From: Helicobacter bilis
GTDB taxonomy: Bacteria > Campylobacterota > Campylobacteria > Campylobacterales > Helicobacteraceae
Direction: 5' to 3'
NCBI RefSeq assembly: GCF_001999985.1
Contig: NZ_CP019645.1
Span: 744,001-808,000 of the forward strand
DNA length: 64,000 bases
The position numbers and the translations under genes were made by a program. A model generated the notes under the pieces. That model saw nothing but the letters and a program-made list of their open reading frames with translations. It was not told where the DNA came from and did not search any database. Below are positions 53,943 through 61,336 of this stretch, piece after piece. Numbering within the stretch: position 1 is the stretch's first letter; each line of letters starts with the position of its first letter.

Positions 53943-54230
53943 TTATAACTTCAATAACCCCGCACTCGCTACTACATCATTTGTAGCTTGTATATGCCTT
54001 TGTGTTTCATAGATTGATTTTTGTCTCTCTAGCAAGTCTTTTAGTTCTTGTATTTGTTCTTTATACATATCTTTATGACTATTTAATAATAGCTCACTTT
54101 GTCTATTTATATATTTTACAAACCACTTGCAAAAATAAAAACAAGCTATCGCACTAAGACATAATCCCATCAAAAAACCCTTTACAAAATCAACACTTGA
54201 CACGCTAAAAACACTTATTAAAGTTTCCAT
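53943..54230 (-). CDS. Small membrane protein with coiled coil
   Basis: 95 residues: one membrane helix (KGFLMGLCLSAIACFYFCKW) followed by a charged coiled coil (KDMYKEQIQELKDLLERQKS). Single N-terminal helix plus periplasmic coiled coil is the layout of phage i-spanins (Rz) and some holins. It lies between TerS and TerL, not next to the endolysin, so the lysis role is a guess. Confidence 0.5.
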   Translation of the reverse strand: METLISVFSVSSVDFVKGFLMGLCLSAIACFYFCKWFVKYINRQSELLLNSHKDMYKEQIQELKDLLERQKSIYETQRHIQATNDVVASAGLLKL

Positions 54231-54300
54231 TTCTTCCCCCTAAAATTTAATCACTAAAATAATTACAATTATACAATTTTTTTTACATAAAGGATACATA

Positions 54301-54456
54301 ATGTATGACTTCATCTGGGGCGTAATGTTTGCGTTTGGTACTTCTTTCTTATTTTTGTCTATTTCTTTTATAATCTTTCAAATATTATGTTTTATCACTG
54401 ATATTTTAAAAAAGGCTTTTAAAAAGCTTATAAAAACAAACAAAAAGTTAGACTGA
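54301..54456 (+). CDS. 51-residue membrane protein
   Basis: AAAGGATACATA precedes ATG 54301. The product has a hydrophobic core (VMFAFGTSFLFLSISFIIFQ) and a basic tail (KKAFKKLIKTNKKLD). Holin-like size and charge. It is on the plus strand, opposite to the packaging genes. Not recognised. Confidence 0.5.
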   Translation: MYDFIWGVMFAFGTSFLFLSISFIIFQILCFITDILKKAFKKLIKTNKKLD

Positions 54457-54518
54457 TTGTCATGTTGAGCCGCAAGGCAAACCAAGCTTTCCAAGATTGA
54501 TGGTGGGCTTTTAATGCT

Positions 54519-54580
54519 TTTACCCTTTTTTATAGCAGGAGTTACCTAAATGCGTAATGACTGCTATAAAAAAGGGTAAA
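54519..54580. repeat. Stem-loop element copy b
   Basis: Two perfectly complementary 20-nt arms (54519-54538 and 54561-54580) enclose GAGTTACCTAAATGCGTAAT plus GA. The inner TTAC/GTAA pairs and the conserved CTC/GTCA internal loop match copies a, c and d, while the arm sequence is unrelated to theirs. Confidence 0.75.
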
Positions 54581-54631
54581 TCATTGAAATGTTACCACAA
54601 GATGAAAGCTTTTAAAAAGAAAGGATAAAAG

Positions 54632-56173
54632 CTATATCCGCCACCCTTTCTTCACCGCATGCCTATTTAAACTTAACGCCCTATCCGTTTTCAAAGCAGG
54701 GGGCAAACAATCTTTATGTGCTATGCAACTTGCAATGCAGTCTATGCAATCATCTTTTCTAAAAGGCTTTTCTGGGTTAAAACTTAGCAATTCCTTTTTT
54801 ATTTGATTTATCCCACTTGCACCATGTAAAAAGACTAAAAAGCCTGTATTATAATAGCTTCTTAATGCCTTTATTTTCTCTACTTTTGCCACCTTTCTAC
54901 TGGCTACATATACATTTATGTCATTACTGATTATTGCTTTATCCTGCCTTTTTAACCTTTCATTGATTAAGACTATTTCTCTTTGTAGTAAGCGATTTAG
55001 CGTTATGCCGCCGCCATCTGATTCGATATAAACACCTGCTTTATTAAACTGCAACATTGTTTCAATTAAAAATTTTATAGTCTCTTCCTCATTCCATATT
55101 CCAAACAAACAATTTTTAATAATATATCTCGTGCTATTTTGATAGTTTTCCAATCCAACAACAACAATCGCCCTATTATCCGCACTCTCATTTAACGATA
55201 GGGCAGAATCTACAAATATATAATCCTTAGTTTCACTTATTTCATAGCTTGGAATCTCTTTAAAATATATGCTTTCAAAATACCCTGCTTCACTTGCTTG
55301 GGGCTCTTGCTGATATTGTGTCTCAAACTCATCTTCACCCAACTGCAAACGCAAGGAATGCAAAGCTTCTATATCATGCTTTTTTGTAAATAGCGGTTCG
55401 TTTGCTTCTCTCTCATAAGTAAAATCATCAAGTGCATAAATCTCTTTTTCTTTATTCAATGCTACTAGCTTTATATGCTTCCATGCTTTTATACTCTCAT
55501 TGTCAAACTCTTTAGGATTGAGTAAAAAGCCGCATAAATCCTCGTCCCCTAACCTCTGCATAAGTATTGTAATATTGCTTTTATTATCCTGCAATCTTGT
55601 AACGATATTTCGTAAAGTATCATTTACCTTATCTCTTTCTACCTTATAACTCATATCACTGACTTTTATAGGATCATCGATTAAGATTTGGTGTGCATGA
55701 AAACCTGTTATTGCACCCCTAATTGTCGTTACAAATAATCCCCCGCCTTCTTCTAATATCACTTCTTGGCTTGATTCTCTTAAGAATCTCGGCGGCTCTT
55801 TAAATATACTTAACCAAAATTTAGATTTTAATAAAGCCCTTATTTCATTAATAATCTTTTTACACAAAGTATCACTATAACTGATATAAATGTATTTTCT
55901 GCTTCTATCATTCCCTAAAGCCCATGCAGGAAAAGTCCTTGCAATAATCTCTGTTTTACCATAGCTAGGCGGCATGTTTAGCATAAGCCTTTGTATTTGA
56001 TTATTTGATTGTGGCAGGGTTTGCATTAAAGCCTTACATAAATAATCATAATGCCAACTATCAATAAAAGGCTTCTGGTTAAATCGTTCCCATTTTAAAA
56101 GCAAAAAGGTTTTTAAATCTCTTTTTGCAAGTGTCCGTAATGCAAGTTCTTTAAGTAATTTTTCTTTTTGCAT
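54632..56173 (-). CDS. terL: Terminase large subunit
   Basis: 513 residues. ATPase part: RLMLNMPPSYGKTEIIARTF (Walker A), GAITGFHAHQILIDDPIKVS (Walker B DD), ITILMQRLGDEDLCGFLL (coupling). Nuclease part: DYIFVDSALSLNESADNRAI with the first metal aspartate, GVYIESDGGGITLNRLL and DCIDCIASCIAH. TerL drives DNA into the capsid and cuts it. All key motifs are intact, so the packaging motor appears functional. Confidence 0.93.
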   Translation of the reverse strand: MQKEKLLKELALRTLAKRDLKTFLLLKWERFNQKPFIDSWHYDYLCKALMQTLPQSNNQIQRLMLNMPPSYGKTEIIARTFPAWALGNDRSRKYIYISYSDTLCKKIINEIRALLKSKFWLSIFKEPPRFLRESSQEVILEEGGGLFVTTIRGAITGFHAHQILIDDPIKVSDMSYKVERDKVNDTLRNIVTRLQDNKSNITILMQRLGDEDLCGFLLNPKEFDNESIKAWKHIKLVALNKEKEIYALDDFTYEREANEPLFTKKHDIEALHSLRLQLGEDEFETQYQQEPQASEAGYFESIYFKEIPSYEISETKDYIFVDSALSLNESADNRAIVVVGLENYQNSTRYIIKNCLFGIWNEEETIKFLIETMLQFNKAGVYIESDGGGITLNRLLQREIVLINERLKRQDKAIISNDINVYVASRKVAKVEKIKALRSYYNTGFLVFLHGASGINQIKKELLSFNPEKPFRKDDCIDCIASCIAHKDCLPPALKTDRALSLNRHAVKKGWRI

Positions 56174-56262
56174 TAAGCTATTATCCTTTTTACAATTAAA
56201 GTGGGGTAAATAAAACGATATTAAAATAAAATAAGATAGTTATGTAATGGTATAAATAAAAA

Positions 56263-56391
56263 CTAATTAGCCTTGCAACCTTTAAAATTAAAGCTTTCAT
56301 AAGGTAGTGTATGGCTACACTTTACATTGCTACTTGCATATATCATAATAGCTATATTACAAAGCAATAAAAACAAAGATAAACTAAGCAT
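56263..56391 (-). CDS. 42-residue peptide overlapping the endolysin end (possible o-spanin-like)
   Basis: It starts 7 nt before the endolysin stop. A hydrophobic head (MLSLSLFLLLCNIAIMIYAS) precedes SNVKCSHTLPYESFNFKGCK. Embedded or overlapping position after an endolysin and a short secreted peptide is typical of Rz1-like proteins. The cysteine at residue 11 lacks a clean lipobox, so this remains tentative. Confidence 0.45.
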   Translation of the reverse strand: MLSLSLFLLLCNIAIMIYASSNVKCSHTLPYESFNFKGCKAN

Positions 56392-56944
56392 AAAAATCTT
56401 TAACACGATTAAGCCATCCATTTAAAAACTTTGCATTCTGTCCCTTTTTTGCAATCGCTTCAAAAAATGCCTTTCTTTTATCGCATAGCTTATTACATAA
56501 TTCTTTACCTTCTTTTTCATTTATTGCTTGTAGTGTTTTATTTCCTAAGTTTCCATCAACTACTACACCTAAAACTTCTTGCAAACTTTTTACAGCTCGA
56601 CTTACACCACTATTGACTGCAAAATCATACAAAGCATTTGCTACTTCTTGTCTCTCTATAAGATCGCCCTTTATCTTATCCCAAAATTCTTTACGATAAA
56701 AGTTATCCATTTCTTTTTTAAATTCCGCATTGCCCAAACATAGATTCTCCAACTCTTTATAATTAGCTTTTCCGAAACTCTCATAATTTCTTTTATAAGT
56801 ATCCATGATACCCCATAAACTCAATTTTGGATGCATATTTCTAGCAATACCAAAGATAGTTTCGCCACCCCTATCGCCTGCTACATTACAATAGCCGCCT
56901 TCCCATTTGAGAGTTTTGCTTTCTGCGATGTTTAATTCTGCCAT
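56384..56944 (-). CDS. Phage endolysin, GH108 family (N-acetylmuramidase)
   Basis: 186 residues. The catalytic motif is TLKWEGGYCNVAGDRGGETI with the general-acid glutamate in KWEGGY, then FGIARNMHP. The C-terminal peptidoglycan-binding part is KSLQEVLGVVVDGNLGNKTL. Such enzymes cut the glycan backbone to release phage. No signal peptide is present, so a holin is needed for export. SD AAAGGATAACAA before ATG 56944. Confidence 0.9.
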   Translation of the reverse strand: MAELNIAESKTLKWEGGYCNVAGDRGGETIFGIARNMHPKLSLWGIMDTYKRNYESFGKANYKELENLCLGNAEFKKEMDNFYRKEFWDKIKGDLIERQEVANALYDFAVNSGVSRAVKSLQEVLGVVVDGNLGNKTLQAINEKEGKELCNKLCDKRKAFFEAIAKKGQNAKFLNGWLNRVKDFYA

Positions 56945-56971
56945 TTGTTATCCTTTTTAATAAAATAAAGT

Positions 56972-57025
56972 TTTCTACATTTTGGCTAGGAGTTATCTAG
57001 ATAACTCCTAGCCAAAATGTAGAAA
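56972..57025. repeat. Perfect 54-bp palindrome
   Basis: The two 27-nt halves are exact reverse complements, meeting in TCTAGA. The centre (GGAGTTATCT/AGATAACTCC) is the GAGTTAYC half of the stem-loop element family doubled on itself, and its outer arm TTTCTACATTTTGGCTAG is the same as in copy c at 57386. Confidence 0.9.
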
Positions 57026-57030
57026 TTCAA

Positions 57031-57297
57031 AAAGTGTAAATAAGTGGGCGGCAATGAATGAAGCAAAAAAGTTAAGGAATGCCTATAAAAAGCGGGGGCC
57101 GCCTTTCCTTGTCATGTTGAGGCGTAAGCTGGAAACATCTAACCCTTTTGCAAGTAAAGACACTTCAGCTAACGCCTCAAACGAGACAAAAAAAAAGAAA
57201 TCATGTTAAGTTTTACAAGGTTACAATGCAATCAATTCATTTTTATTAAGGTTTTTTGGGGTTAAAGAACGCATTGCCGCCCACTTATTTACACTTT
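57031..57297. repeat. 26-bp perfect inverted repeats bounding 215 bp
   Basis: The left repeat 57031-57056 begins AAAGTGTAAATAAGTGGGCG; the right repeat 57272-57297 is its exact reverse complement. They could bound a small non-autonomous element or an invertible segment. No reading frame lies between them; a dispersed repeat does. Confidence 0.8.
57111..57140 (+). repeat. Dispersed GTCATGTTGAG...GAAACATCT repeat (one of many)
   Basis: A short conserved head GTCATGTTGAG, a variable 5-10 nt middle and the tail RAAACATCT. Other clear copies: 43083-43110, 52072-52101, 57509-57535, 58157-58184, 59603-59630, 61477-61503. A GTCATACTGAG...GAAGTATC variant lies reversed at 23991-24016 and 26309-26337. 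Some are intergenic; others are translated within genes without breaking the frame. Confidence 0.75.
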
Positions 57298-57385
57298 ATG
57301 CAATAGTAAAATATAAAGTAAATAAAATAAAGGGGGTTGTTTTGTTTTTCTTCTTAGCTTTTATCGCGGGTTTTCATTTCGCAAA

Positions 57386-57444
57386 TTTTCTACATTTTGA
57401 CTAGTCATTATCGCTTAGATAACTCCTAGCCAAAATGTAGAAAA
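57386..57444. repeat. Stem-loop element copy c
   Basis: Arms TTTTCTACATTTTGACTAG (57386-57404) and its complement with one mismatch (57426-57444) enclose TCATTATCGCTTAGATAACT plus C. The inner stem is TTATC/GATAA where copies a and d have TTACC/GGTAA, a compensated change. Confidence 0.75.
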
Positions 57445-57622
57445 AATTACAAAAGCCATAACGCAATCTTAAAAAGCTGGTTTGCTTTGCCTGTTTTGTT
57501 TGTTTCTTGTCATGTTGAGCGAATGCGAAACATCTCTAGCTTTGCAAATAAAAAAGATGTTTTTATTTCGTCTATGACAAAAGCAAAACCAAATATAAAA
57601 CAACAAAAAAGATATAAAAAAG

Positions 57623-57855
57623 CTTAATTTAATTGTATTTTTGTAGTATAATTGTATTACCGCTTAAGCTACCAACTTAAGCGGTAAATTTCTCTTTTCT
57701 AGCAAGAGCCAGAAAGGAGGTCGCATGAACAAAGTTATTATAATCTTAATTTTGATATTTTGCATTTTTATTAATGTAGCGTATTAAAAAAAAATTATAA
57801 AAATTTACTTTTTGTTACAATGCTAGATAGTAACAGAAAGGAGGTGTTGCATGTT
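57623..57855 (+). repeat. Toxin-like module C
   Basis: TATAAT 57647-57652; hairpin CCGCTTAAG/CTTAAGCGG (57660-57684) with loop CTACCAA, the exact complement of the loop in modules A and B; CAGAAAGGAGG; tiny ORF 57725-57787; hairpin TGTTAC/GTAACA; AGAAAGGAGG; then a 16-codon ORF coupled to an HTH gene. More diverged from A and B than they are from each other. Confidence 0.8.
57725..57787 (+). CDS. Hydrophobic 20-residue peptide of module C
   Basis: The peptide is MNKVIIILILIFCIFINVAY. Sequence differs from the A/B peptides, but the plan is kept: NK head, isoleucine-rich helix, aromatic Y end, ATTATAAT in codons 4-7, AGAAAGGAGG upstream. Conservation of plan over sequence argues for a functional membrane peptide. 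Confidence 0.65.
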   Translation: MNKVIIILILIFCIFINVAY

Positions 57856-57901
57856 GCCCCTTTCGTTTCATTCAATACAACAAAGAAAAGGCAAAAAATG
57901 A
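57851..57901 (+). CDS. 16-codon ORF translationally coupled to the HTH gene
   Basis: MLPLSFHSIQQRKGKK, with AGAAAGGAGG 9-10 nt upstream. Its stop overlaps the next ATG (AATGA). The HTH gene has no strong ribosome binding site of its own, so ribosomes probably reach it through this leader. Confidence 0.5.
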   Translation: MLPLSFHSIQQRKGKK

Positions 57902-58122
57902 CAAAAGATGATTTTACAAGCAAGTTACATACGCTTAATTTAAGTAAAAAAGAGTTTGCAAGGCTGTGTGATCTTTCATATAGCACCATAAATAATTGGA
58001 ATGACACGACAAGGCCCATTCCCTTATGGGTTACTTCATGGTTAGAAAATTACGAGTTGGCAAAAAAGTATAGAATCATTGAAAACATGCTAAAAGATTC
58101 AAATCTTTTTAATGATTCATAA
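57898..58122 (+). CDS. Small HTH protein of module C
   Basis: 74 residues: LHTLNLSKKEFARLCDLSYS then TINNWNDTTRPIPLWVTSWL. Paralogue of 53702-53914. Start chosen at ATG 57898 because of the ATGA overlap with the preceding small ORF. A regulator of the module, or a second component of it, is likely from its repeated association. Confidence 0.7.
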   Translation: MTKDDFTSKLHTLNLSKKEFARLCDLSYSTINNWNDTTRPIPLWVTSWLENYELAKKYRIIENMLKDSNLFNDS

Positions 58123-58200
58123 TAAAAAAGCAGCTTTGTCTCTCGTTAGAGACTTTGTCATGTTGAGGCAAAGTAAAAACATCTAAGCCTTTTTCTTAAA

Positions 58201-58418
58201 TTAATTTACTTCCACCTTGCCATTTTCACATGTTATATTTAATGGCTCTAATGTTGTAGTTCCTGTGCCTAATATCCTGCTTTTATATGTTTCTCTAAAC
58301 ACAAACCCATTTATACATATTAAACCTAGCCTTTTTGCTCATCTGTTTGTCTTTCACAACCTATCAAAAATAAAGCATATATTGCAGATAAACTTAAAGC
58401 TAATAATTTAGCTTTCAT
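58201..58418 (-). pseudogene. Frameshifted phage lipoprotein gene
   Basis: From ATG 58418 a signal peptide with lipobox (LFLIGC) is followed by ERQTDEQKG and a stop; a shifted frame continues RLGLICINGFVFRETYKSRI and TTLEPLNITCENGKVEVN to 58201. The two parts read as one small lipoprotein broken by a single frameshift in the A5 run before GGCTAGG. Confidence 0.6.
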
Positions 58419-58663
58419 TCTTTATCCTTTCTTATGAGAAACTTGGAATATATTTTTTTACTTTCACGCTTTTTATAAAACTTAGCCTTAAAGTCATCAA
58501 TACTTCTTACATAATATTCCCTGCTTTTATTGTTGCCAAGATTACAAGCAAAATATATAACGCATGTAAAATCAGTGTCGCCTGATTTATAAGTTGCAAC
58601 ATCATGGACATAATAAGTCTGCTTGTTTTTTCTATTGATATAAAATGTTTGAGTTTTAATCAT
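58415..58663 (-). CDS. Hypothetical phage protein, 82 residues
   Basis: TFYINRKNKQTYYVHDVATY then CVIYFACNLGNNKSREYYVR suggest a small beta barrel like those of DUF1653-type proteins; the match is loose. AAAGGATAAAC precedes the ATG, and it overlaps the lipoprotein start by 4 nt. Confidence 0.5.
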   Translation of the reverse strand: MIKTQTFYINRKNKQTYYVHDVATYKSGDTDFTCVIYFACNLGNNKSREYYVRSIDDFKAKFYKKRESKKIYSKFLIRKDKE

Positions 58664-58762
58664 TGTTTATCCTTTCAAAATCTATTTTCCACAAAAGCAA
58701 GTTTCATATTCGCTAAACTCATTTTCATCAAATAACAAACCTTGCTTTAATCTACATATAAA

Positions 58763-58990
58763 CTAAGATTCTAAAAAGTCTTTTAAATTCTGTTTAAACG
58801 CTTCTGTAAGCTTTATTTTTTCTTTTAGTTTAAGGTTTTCTAAGTAAAGTTCAATGGCTTTTTTTAGCGGTTCGCTTAACTCATCTTTCCTTGCGGCTGC
58901 ATTTAACGCACTTTCACTATAACCTAACTCTTTGCTTAATTCTTTATAGGTTAATCCCAACTCTTTGGCAGTCTGTTTGACTAGATTCAT
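58763..58990 (-). CDS. Small HTH protein (phage Cro-like)
   Basis: 75 residues: KELGLTYKELSKELGYSESA then LNAAARKDELSEPLKKAIEL, the shape of short phage HTH proteins, with a C-terminal helix. It is the last gene of the minus-strand mini-gene run. AAAGGATTAAAAT precedes the ATG. Confidence 0.65.
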   Translation of the reverse strand: MNLVKQTAKELGLTYKELSKELGYSESALNAAARKDELSEPLKKAIELYLENLKLKEKIKLTEAFKQNLKDFLES

Positions 58991-58993
58991 ATT

Positions 58994-59107
58994 TTAATCC
59001 TTTAAGCGTTTTTCTAACTCTTTTATGCGTTTGTTTAATAAAAAACTTTGTATAACTAGCGATACAATAACCACTAATTCCGCTATTTCTGTAATATTTT
59101 CTAGCAT
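58994..59107 (-). CDS. Mini-gene: 37-residue membrane peptide
   Basis: MLENITEIAELVVIVSLVIQ then SFLLNKRIKELEKRLKD: one membrane helix plus a charged helix. It shares the LLxKxxIKELEKxLKD tail with the next peptide. AAAGGATTAAAAC precedes the ATG, overlapping the previous stop region. Confidence 0.55.
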   Translation of the reverse strand: MLENITEIAELVVIVSLVIQSFLLNKRIKELEKRLKD

Positions 59108-59110
59108 GTT

Positions 59111-59233
59111 TTAATCCTTTATCTTTTTTTCTAGTTCTTTTATTTGGTTTTGTAAGTCTTTTTTGAGTAAAAAATATAAGACATTCTGTGCTATCATAAA
59201 CAAAGCAACTAAAATCAACATAATATTATCCAT
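59111..59233 (-). CDS. Mini-gene: 40-residue membrane peptide
   Basis: MDNIMLILVALFMIAQNVLY then FLLKKDLQNQIKELEKKIKD. Same architecture as 16903-17043, and likewise 29 nt after the conserved hairpin. AAAGGTGTAAAGA is the ribosome binding region. Confidence 0.55.
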   Translation of the reverse strand: MDNIMLILVALFMIAQNVLYFLLKKDLQNQIKELEKKIKD

Positions 59234-59262
59234 TCTTTACACCTTTCTTATAAAATGTCTCT

Positions 59263-59281
59263 GCCCCTCTCCTTAAGGGGC
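59263..59281 (-). promoter_or_regulatory. Conserved hairpin with AAGGAG in the loop
   Basis: On the minus strand GCCCCT and AGGGGC enclose TAAGGAG. It matches the hairpin at 16856-16873 in stem, loop and distance to the next start codon. Confidence 0.55.
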
Positions 59282-59288
59282 TTGTTGT

Positions 59289-59405
59289 TTATCCTAATAA
59301 CACTTTTAAGCCTGAAATGATTGTAGTTATTAGTGATATAACCTCAAAAACTAAAATCCATAGCTTAAGCTTTTTCTTAAGCTTATTTTTGCGTTTCTTT
59401 TTCAC
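59289..59405 (-). CDS. Mini-gene: 38-residue basic membrane peptide
   Basis: A GTG start gives VKKKRKNKLKKKLKLWILVF then EVISLITTIISGLKVLLG, matching the plan of 16729-16848. The consensus-like TTATAATTCTAGC at about 59448-59460 could be its promoter; GAAAGG lies 10 nt before GTG. Confidence 0.5.
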   Translation of the reverse strand: MKKKRKNKLKKKLKLWILVFEVISLITTIISGLKVLLG

Positions 59406-59515
59406 ATATTCTAGCCTTTCAAATAGATTTAACAATTGCTTGTTATGCTAGAATTATAACACATTTTATATAATAAATCAATACTTTTTAATACTTTAAA
59501 TGTGTTTTATATATT

Positions 59516-61336
59516 TTATCTCATATCACTTGTGCTGAGTTGTAATTGCTTTTTTGCTTTATTTAATTCTTTGTTTGCTTTATCGCTTGTTGAGACTCCC
59601 TTGTCATGTTGAGACGAAGTAAAAACATCTTTATTTCCATTCAAATGAGATGTTTCACCTTGCGGGGCAACATGATCTGAATCCTGCATTTGTTGCATTT
59701 CTTTATTCTGTGCTTGTGCTAATTGCATTGTAAGTTGTGCCTGTGCTTCAAGCTTTAAGGCTTTTGCTTCTAGCTCTCTTATTTGTGCTTGTAATTGTGC
59801 TAGTTGGATTTGCTCTTGTTGTTGTGCTTTTTGTGCTTCTTGCTGTGCGTTTTGTTGCTGTGTTTGTTCGCTTTGTGCTAATACTTCTTGCACATCAGTA
59901 ACTACACTTGAATCAGTATCTTTTAGCATGATAGGCAATAAACTTGTTACAATATCTGGTCTCATCTGTGAAATAGTCTTTATAATCTCTGCCCAGTGTG
60001 CAAATCTCTCTTCCCTGCCACTCTGTTTTAATTGTGTGGTATAGATTAAATCATATTCGCCCACTTCTATCGTATTACTTTCATTTGTATTTATCTCAAA
60101 ATATCGTGTAATATTCTTTTCATCTGTGATTCTAAAAAGTTGTGGTTTTGTGTAATAATACTGCACTAAATCGATAAATTTCTCATATAAGATTCTATCG
60201 CTTATATCACTCTGCATTACATAGTTTTGTAAGCCCATAAGCCCTGCATCTCTTCTTTGTGCTATTGCTACCCCACTTTGTCTATTTGTCGCCATGCCTA
60301 GTGCTTCTTCATTTAAACCGCTTAAGATTTTGGCTAGATTTCTTTTTTCATTTGTCTTTTGTGTGAGTTGTGTTATCTGTGCGTTATGCTCGATGAAGTG
60401 TATTTTATTCTCTCTTAGGGCTTGATCTCTCACTCTTATAACGACATTATCATCAGCAATTTTGTCGCTAAAGTCTTCTAGATCAATTATTGCACTCTCT
60501 TCTACAAAGGCTTTTACACTTCCGCCTAGCATATTTGCCATTCTGTTTTCTGCTATGTTTATATAATCTTGTATCGGTTTTAAATCTCTAAAGATTCCAT
60601 ACCATATAAAATTATGGTCTTGTTGAAACTTTGAGACTACAAAAGGGTGTGCCCCATTTTTAAAAGGCTTTTCTTCGTATTTATAAATATGCCCTGTTGT
60701 ATGCCATAAATACCTATTCCATACCCCGCCCTCTTTTATCCAGCTTTCAATAATCATCGCCCTTTTATCGTTTTTATCTATTTCAAAATCTACTTTTATG
60801 TCTAGGGCTAGACTCTGTGCTTCATTTATATTTAAAATCTTATGAAAGCGTGTAGAATCAAGTGCATTTAAATCAGTGCTAAACTTATCTACGATAAAGC
60901 TTTCAGTTGGTATGTGTTTCAATGTAATTTTATTATTCTTATCTCTGTCTTTTGTAACCCATAATTCTAAAACACCCATACCAAATAATAGATCCCTATC
61001 CCTTAAATGTATTTCTCTATCATAAACCTTACTTTGATTAAAACTTCGTATAATTTCTTGTAATAAATCTGCTTTTTGCCTTGTGGTCTCTGTCCTGCCA
61101 AAAACTCTTACCTCCTGTGTGCTTTGTATTTTATAGCCTAAAATCTTATTGACAATCATTTTATAAATGTTTTCAATGATTGGGGCTTGTCTTCTCTCTG
61201 CTAGAGTTGCTAGGGCTTCTTGTGGGAGTTGTTGTCCGTGATAGTATTTTACTGCTTCTTTGTATTCAAGTAGGGATTTTGTGTTAGCATCTTTGTCGGC
61301 GTTAAAGATTTCTGTGAGTTGGGTTATTGTTTTCAT
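59516..61336 (-). CDS. Phage portal protein (P22-like)
   Basis: 606 residues. P22-type portal features: EYKEAVKYYHGQQLPQEALA at the start, RRQAPIIENIYKMIVNKILG, FGMGVLELWVTKDRDKNNKI, HPFVVSKFQQDHNFIWYGIF and GLNEEALGMATNRQSGVAIA (RQSG is characteristic). The portal ring connects head and tail and anchors the packaging motor. The C-terminal 130 residues are a glutamine/alanine coiled coil, then a translated pair of dispersed repeats (HVAPQGETSHLNGNKDVFTS). Head genes were not seen; they are probably beyond the window. Confidence 0.88.
   Translation of the reverse strand: MKTITQLTEIFNADKDANTKSLLEYKEAVKYYHGQQLPQEALATLAERRQAPIIENIYKMIVNKILGYKIQSTQEVRVFGRTETTRQKADLLQEIIRSFNQSKVYDREIHLRDRDLLFGMGVLELWVTKDRDKNNKITLKHIPTESFIVDKFSTDLNALDSTRFHKILNINEAQSLALDIKVDFEIDKNDKRAMIIESWIKEGGVWNRYLWHTTGHIYKYEEKPFKNGAHPFVVSKFQQDHNFIWYGIFRDLKPIQDYINIAENRMANMLGGSVKAFVEESAIIDLEDFSDKIADDNVVIRVRDQALRENKIHFIEHNAQITQLTQKTNEKRNLAKILSGLNEEALGMATNRQSGVAIAQRRDAGLMGLQNYVMQSDISDRILYEKFIDLVQYYYTKPQLFRITDEKNITRYFEINTNESNTIEVGEYDLIYTTQLKQSGREERFAHWAEIIKTISQMRPDIVTSLLPIMLKDTDSSVVTDVQEVLAQSEQTQQQNAQQEAQKAQQQEQIQLAQLQAQIRELEAKALKLEAQAQLTMQLAQAQNKEMQQMQDSDHVAPQGETSHLNGNKDVFTSSQHDKGVSTSDKANKELNKAKKQLQLSTSDMR

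Larger units (their letters stand above)
57026..57622. other. Intergenic region rich in inverted repeats
   Basis: 597 bp without a firm gene. It holds a perfect 26-bp inverted repeat (57031-57056 and 57272-57297), stem-loop copy c, and dispersed repeats at 57111-57140 and 57509-57535. A 20-codon hydrophobic frame from TTG 57342 to 57404 (MFFFLAFIAGFHFANFLHFD, SD AAGGGGG) is possible but unsupported by any second copy. Confidence 0.5.

Noticed and set aside
57342-57404. A fourth tiny hydrophobic peptide (20 codons from TTG)
   Set aside because: It has a good ribosome binding site but uses TTG, ends in the arm of a stem-loop element, and lacks the hairpins and ATTATAAT of the three real modules.
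60100-60600. Mu-like (transposable) prophage
   Set aside because: Portal is of P22 type and no MuA/MuB-like genes are in view; the part seen does not support it.
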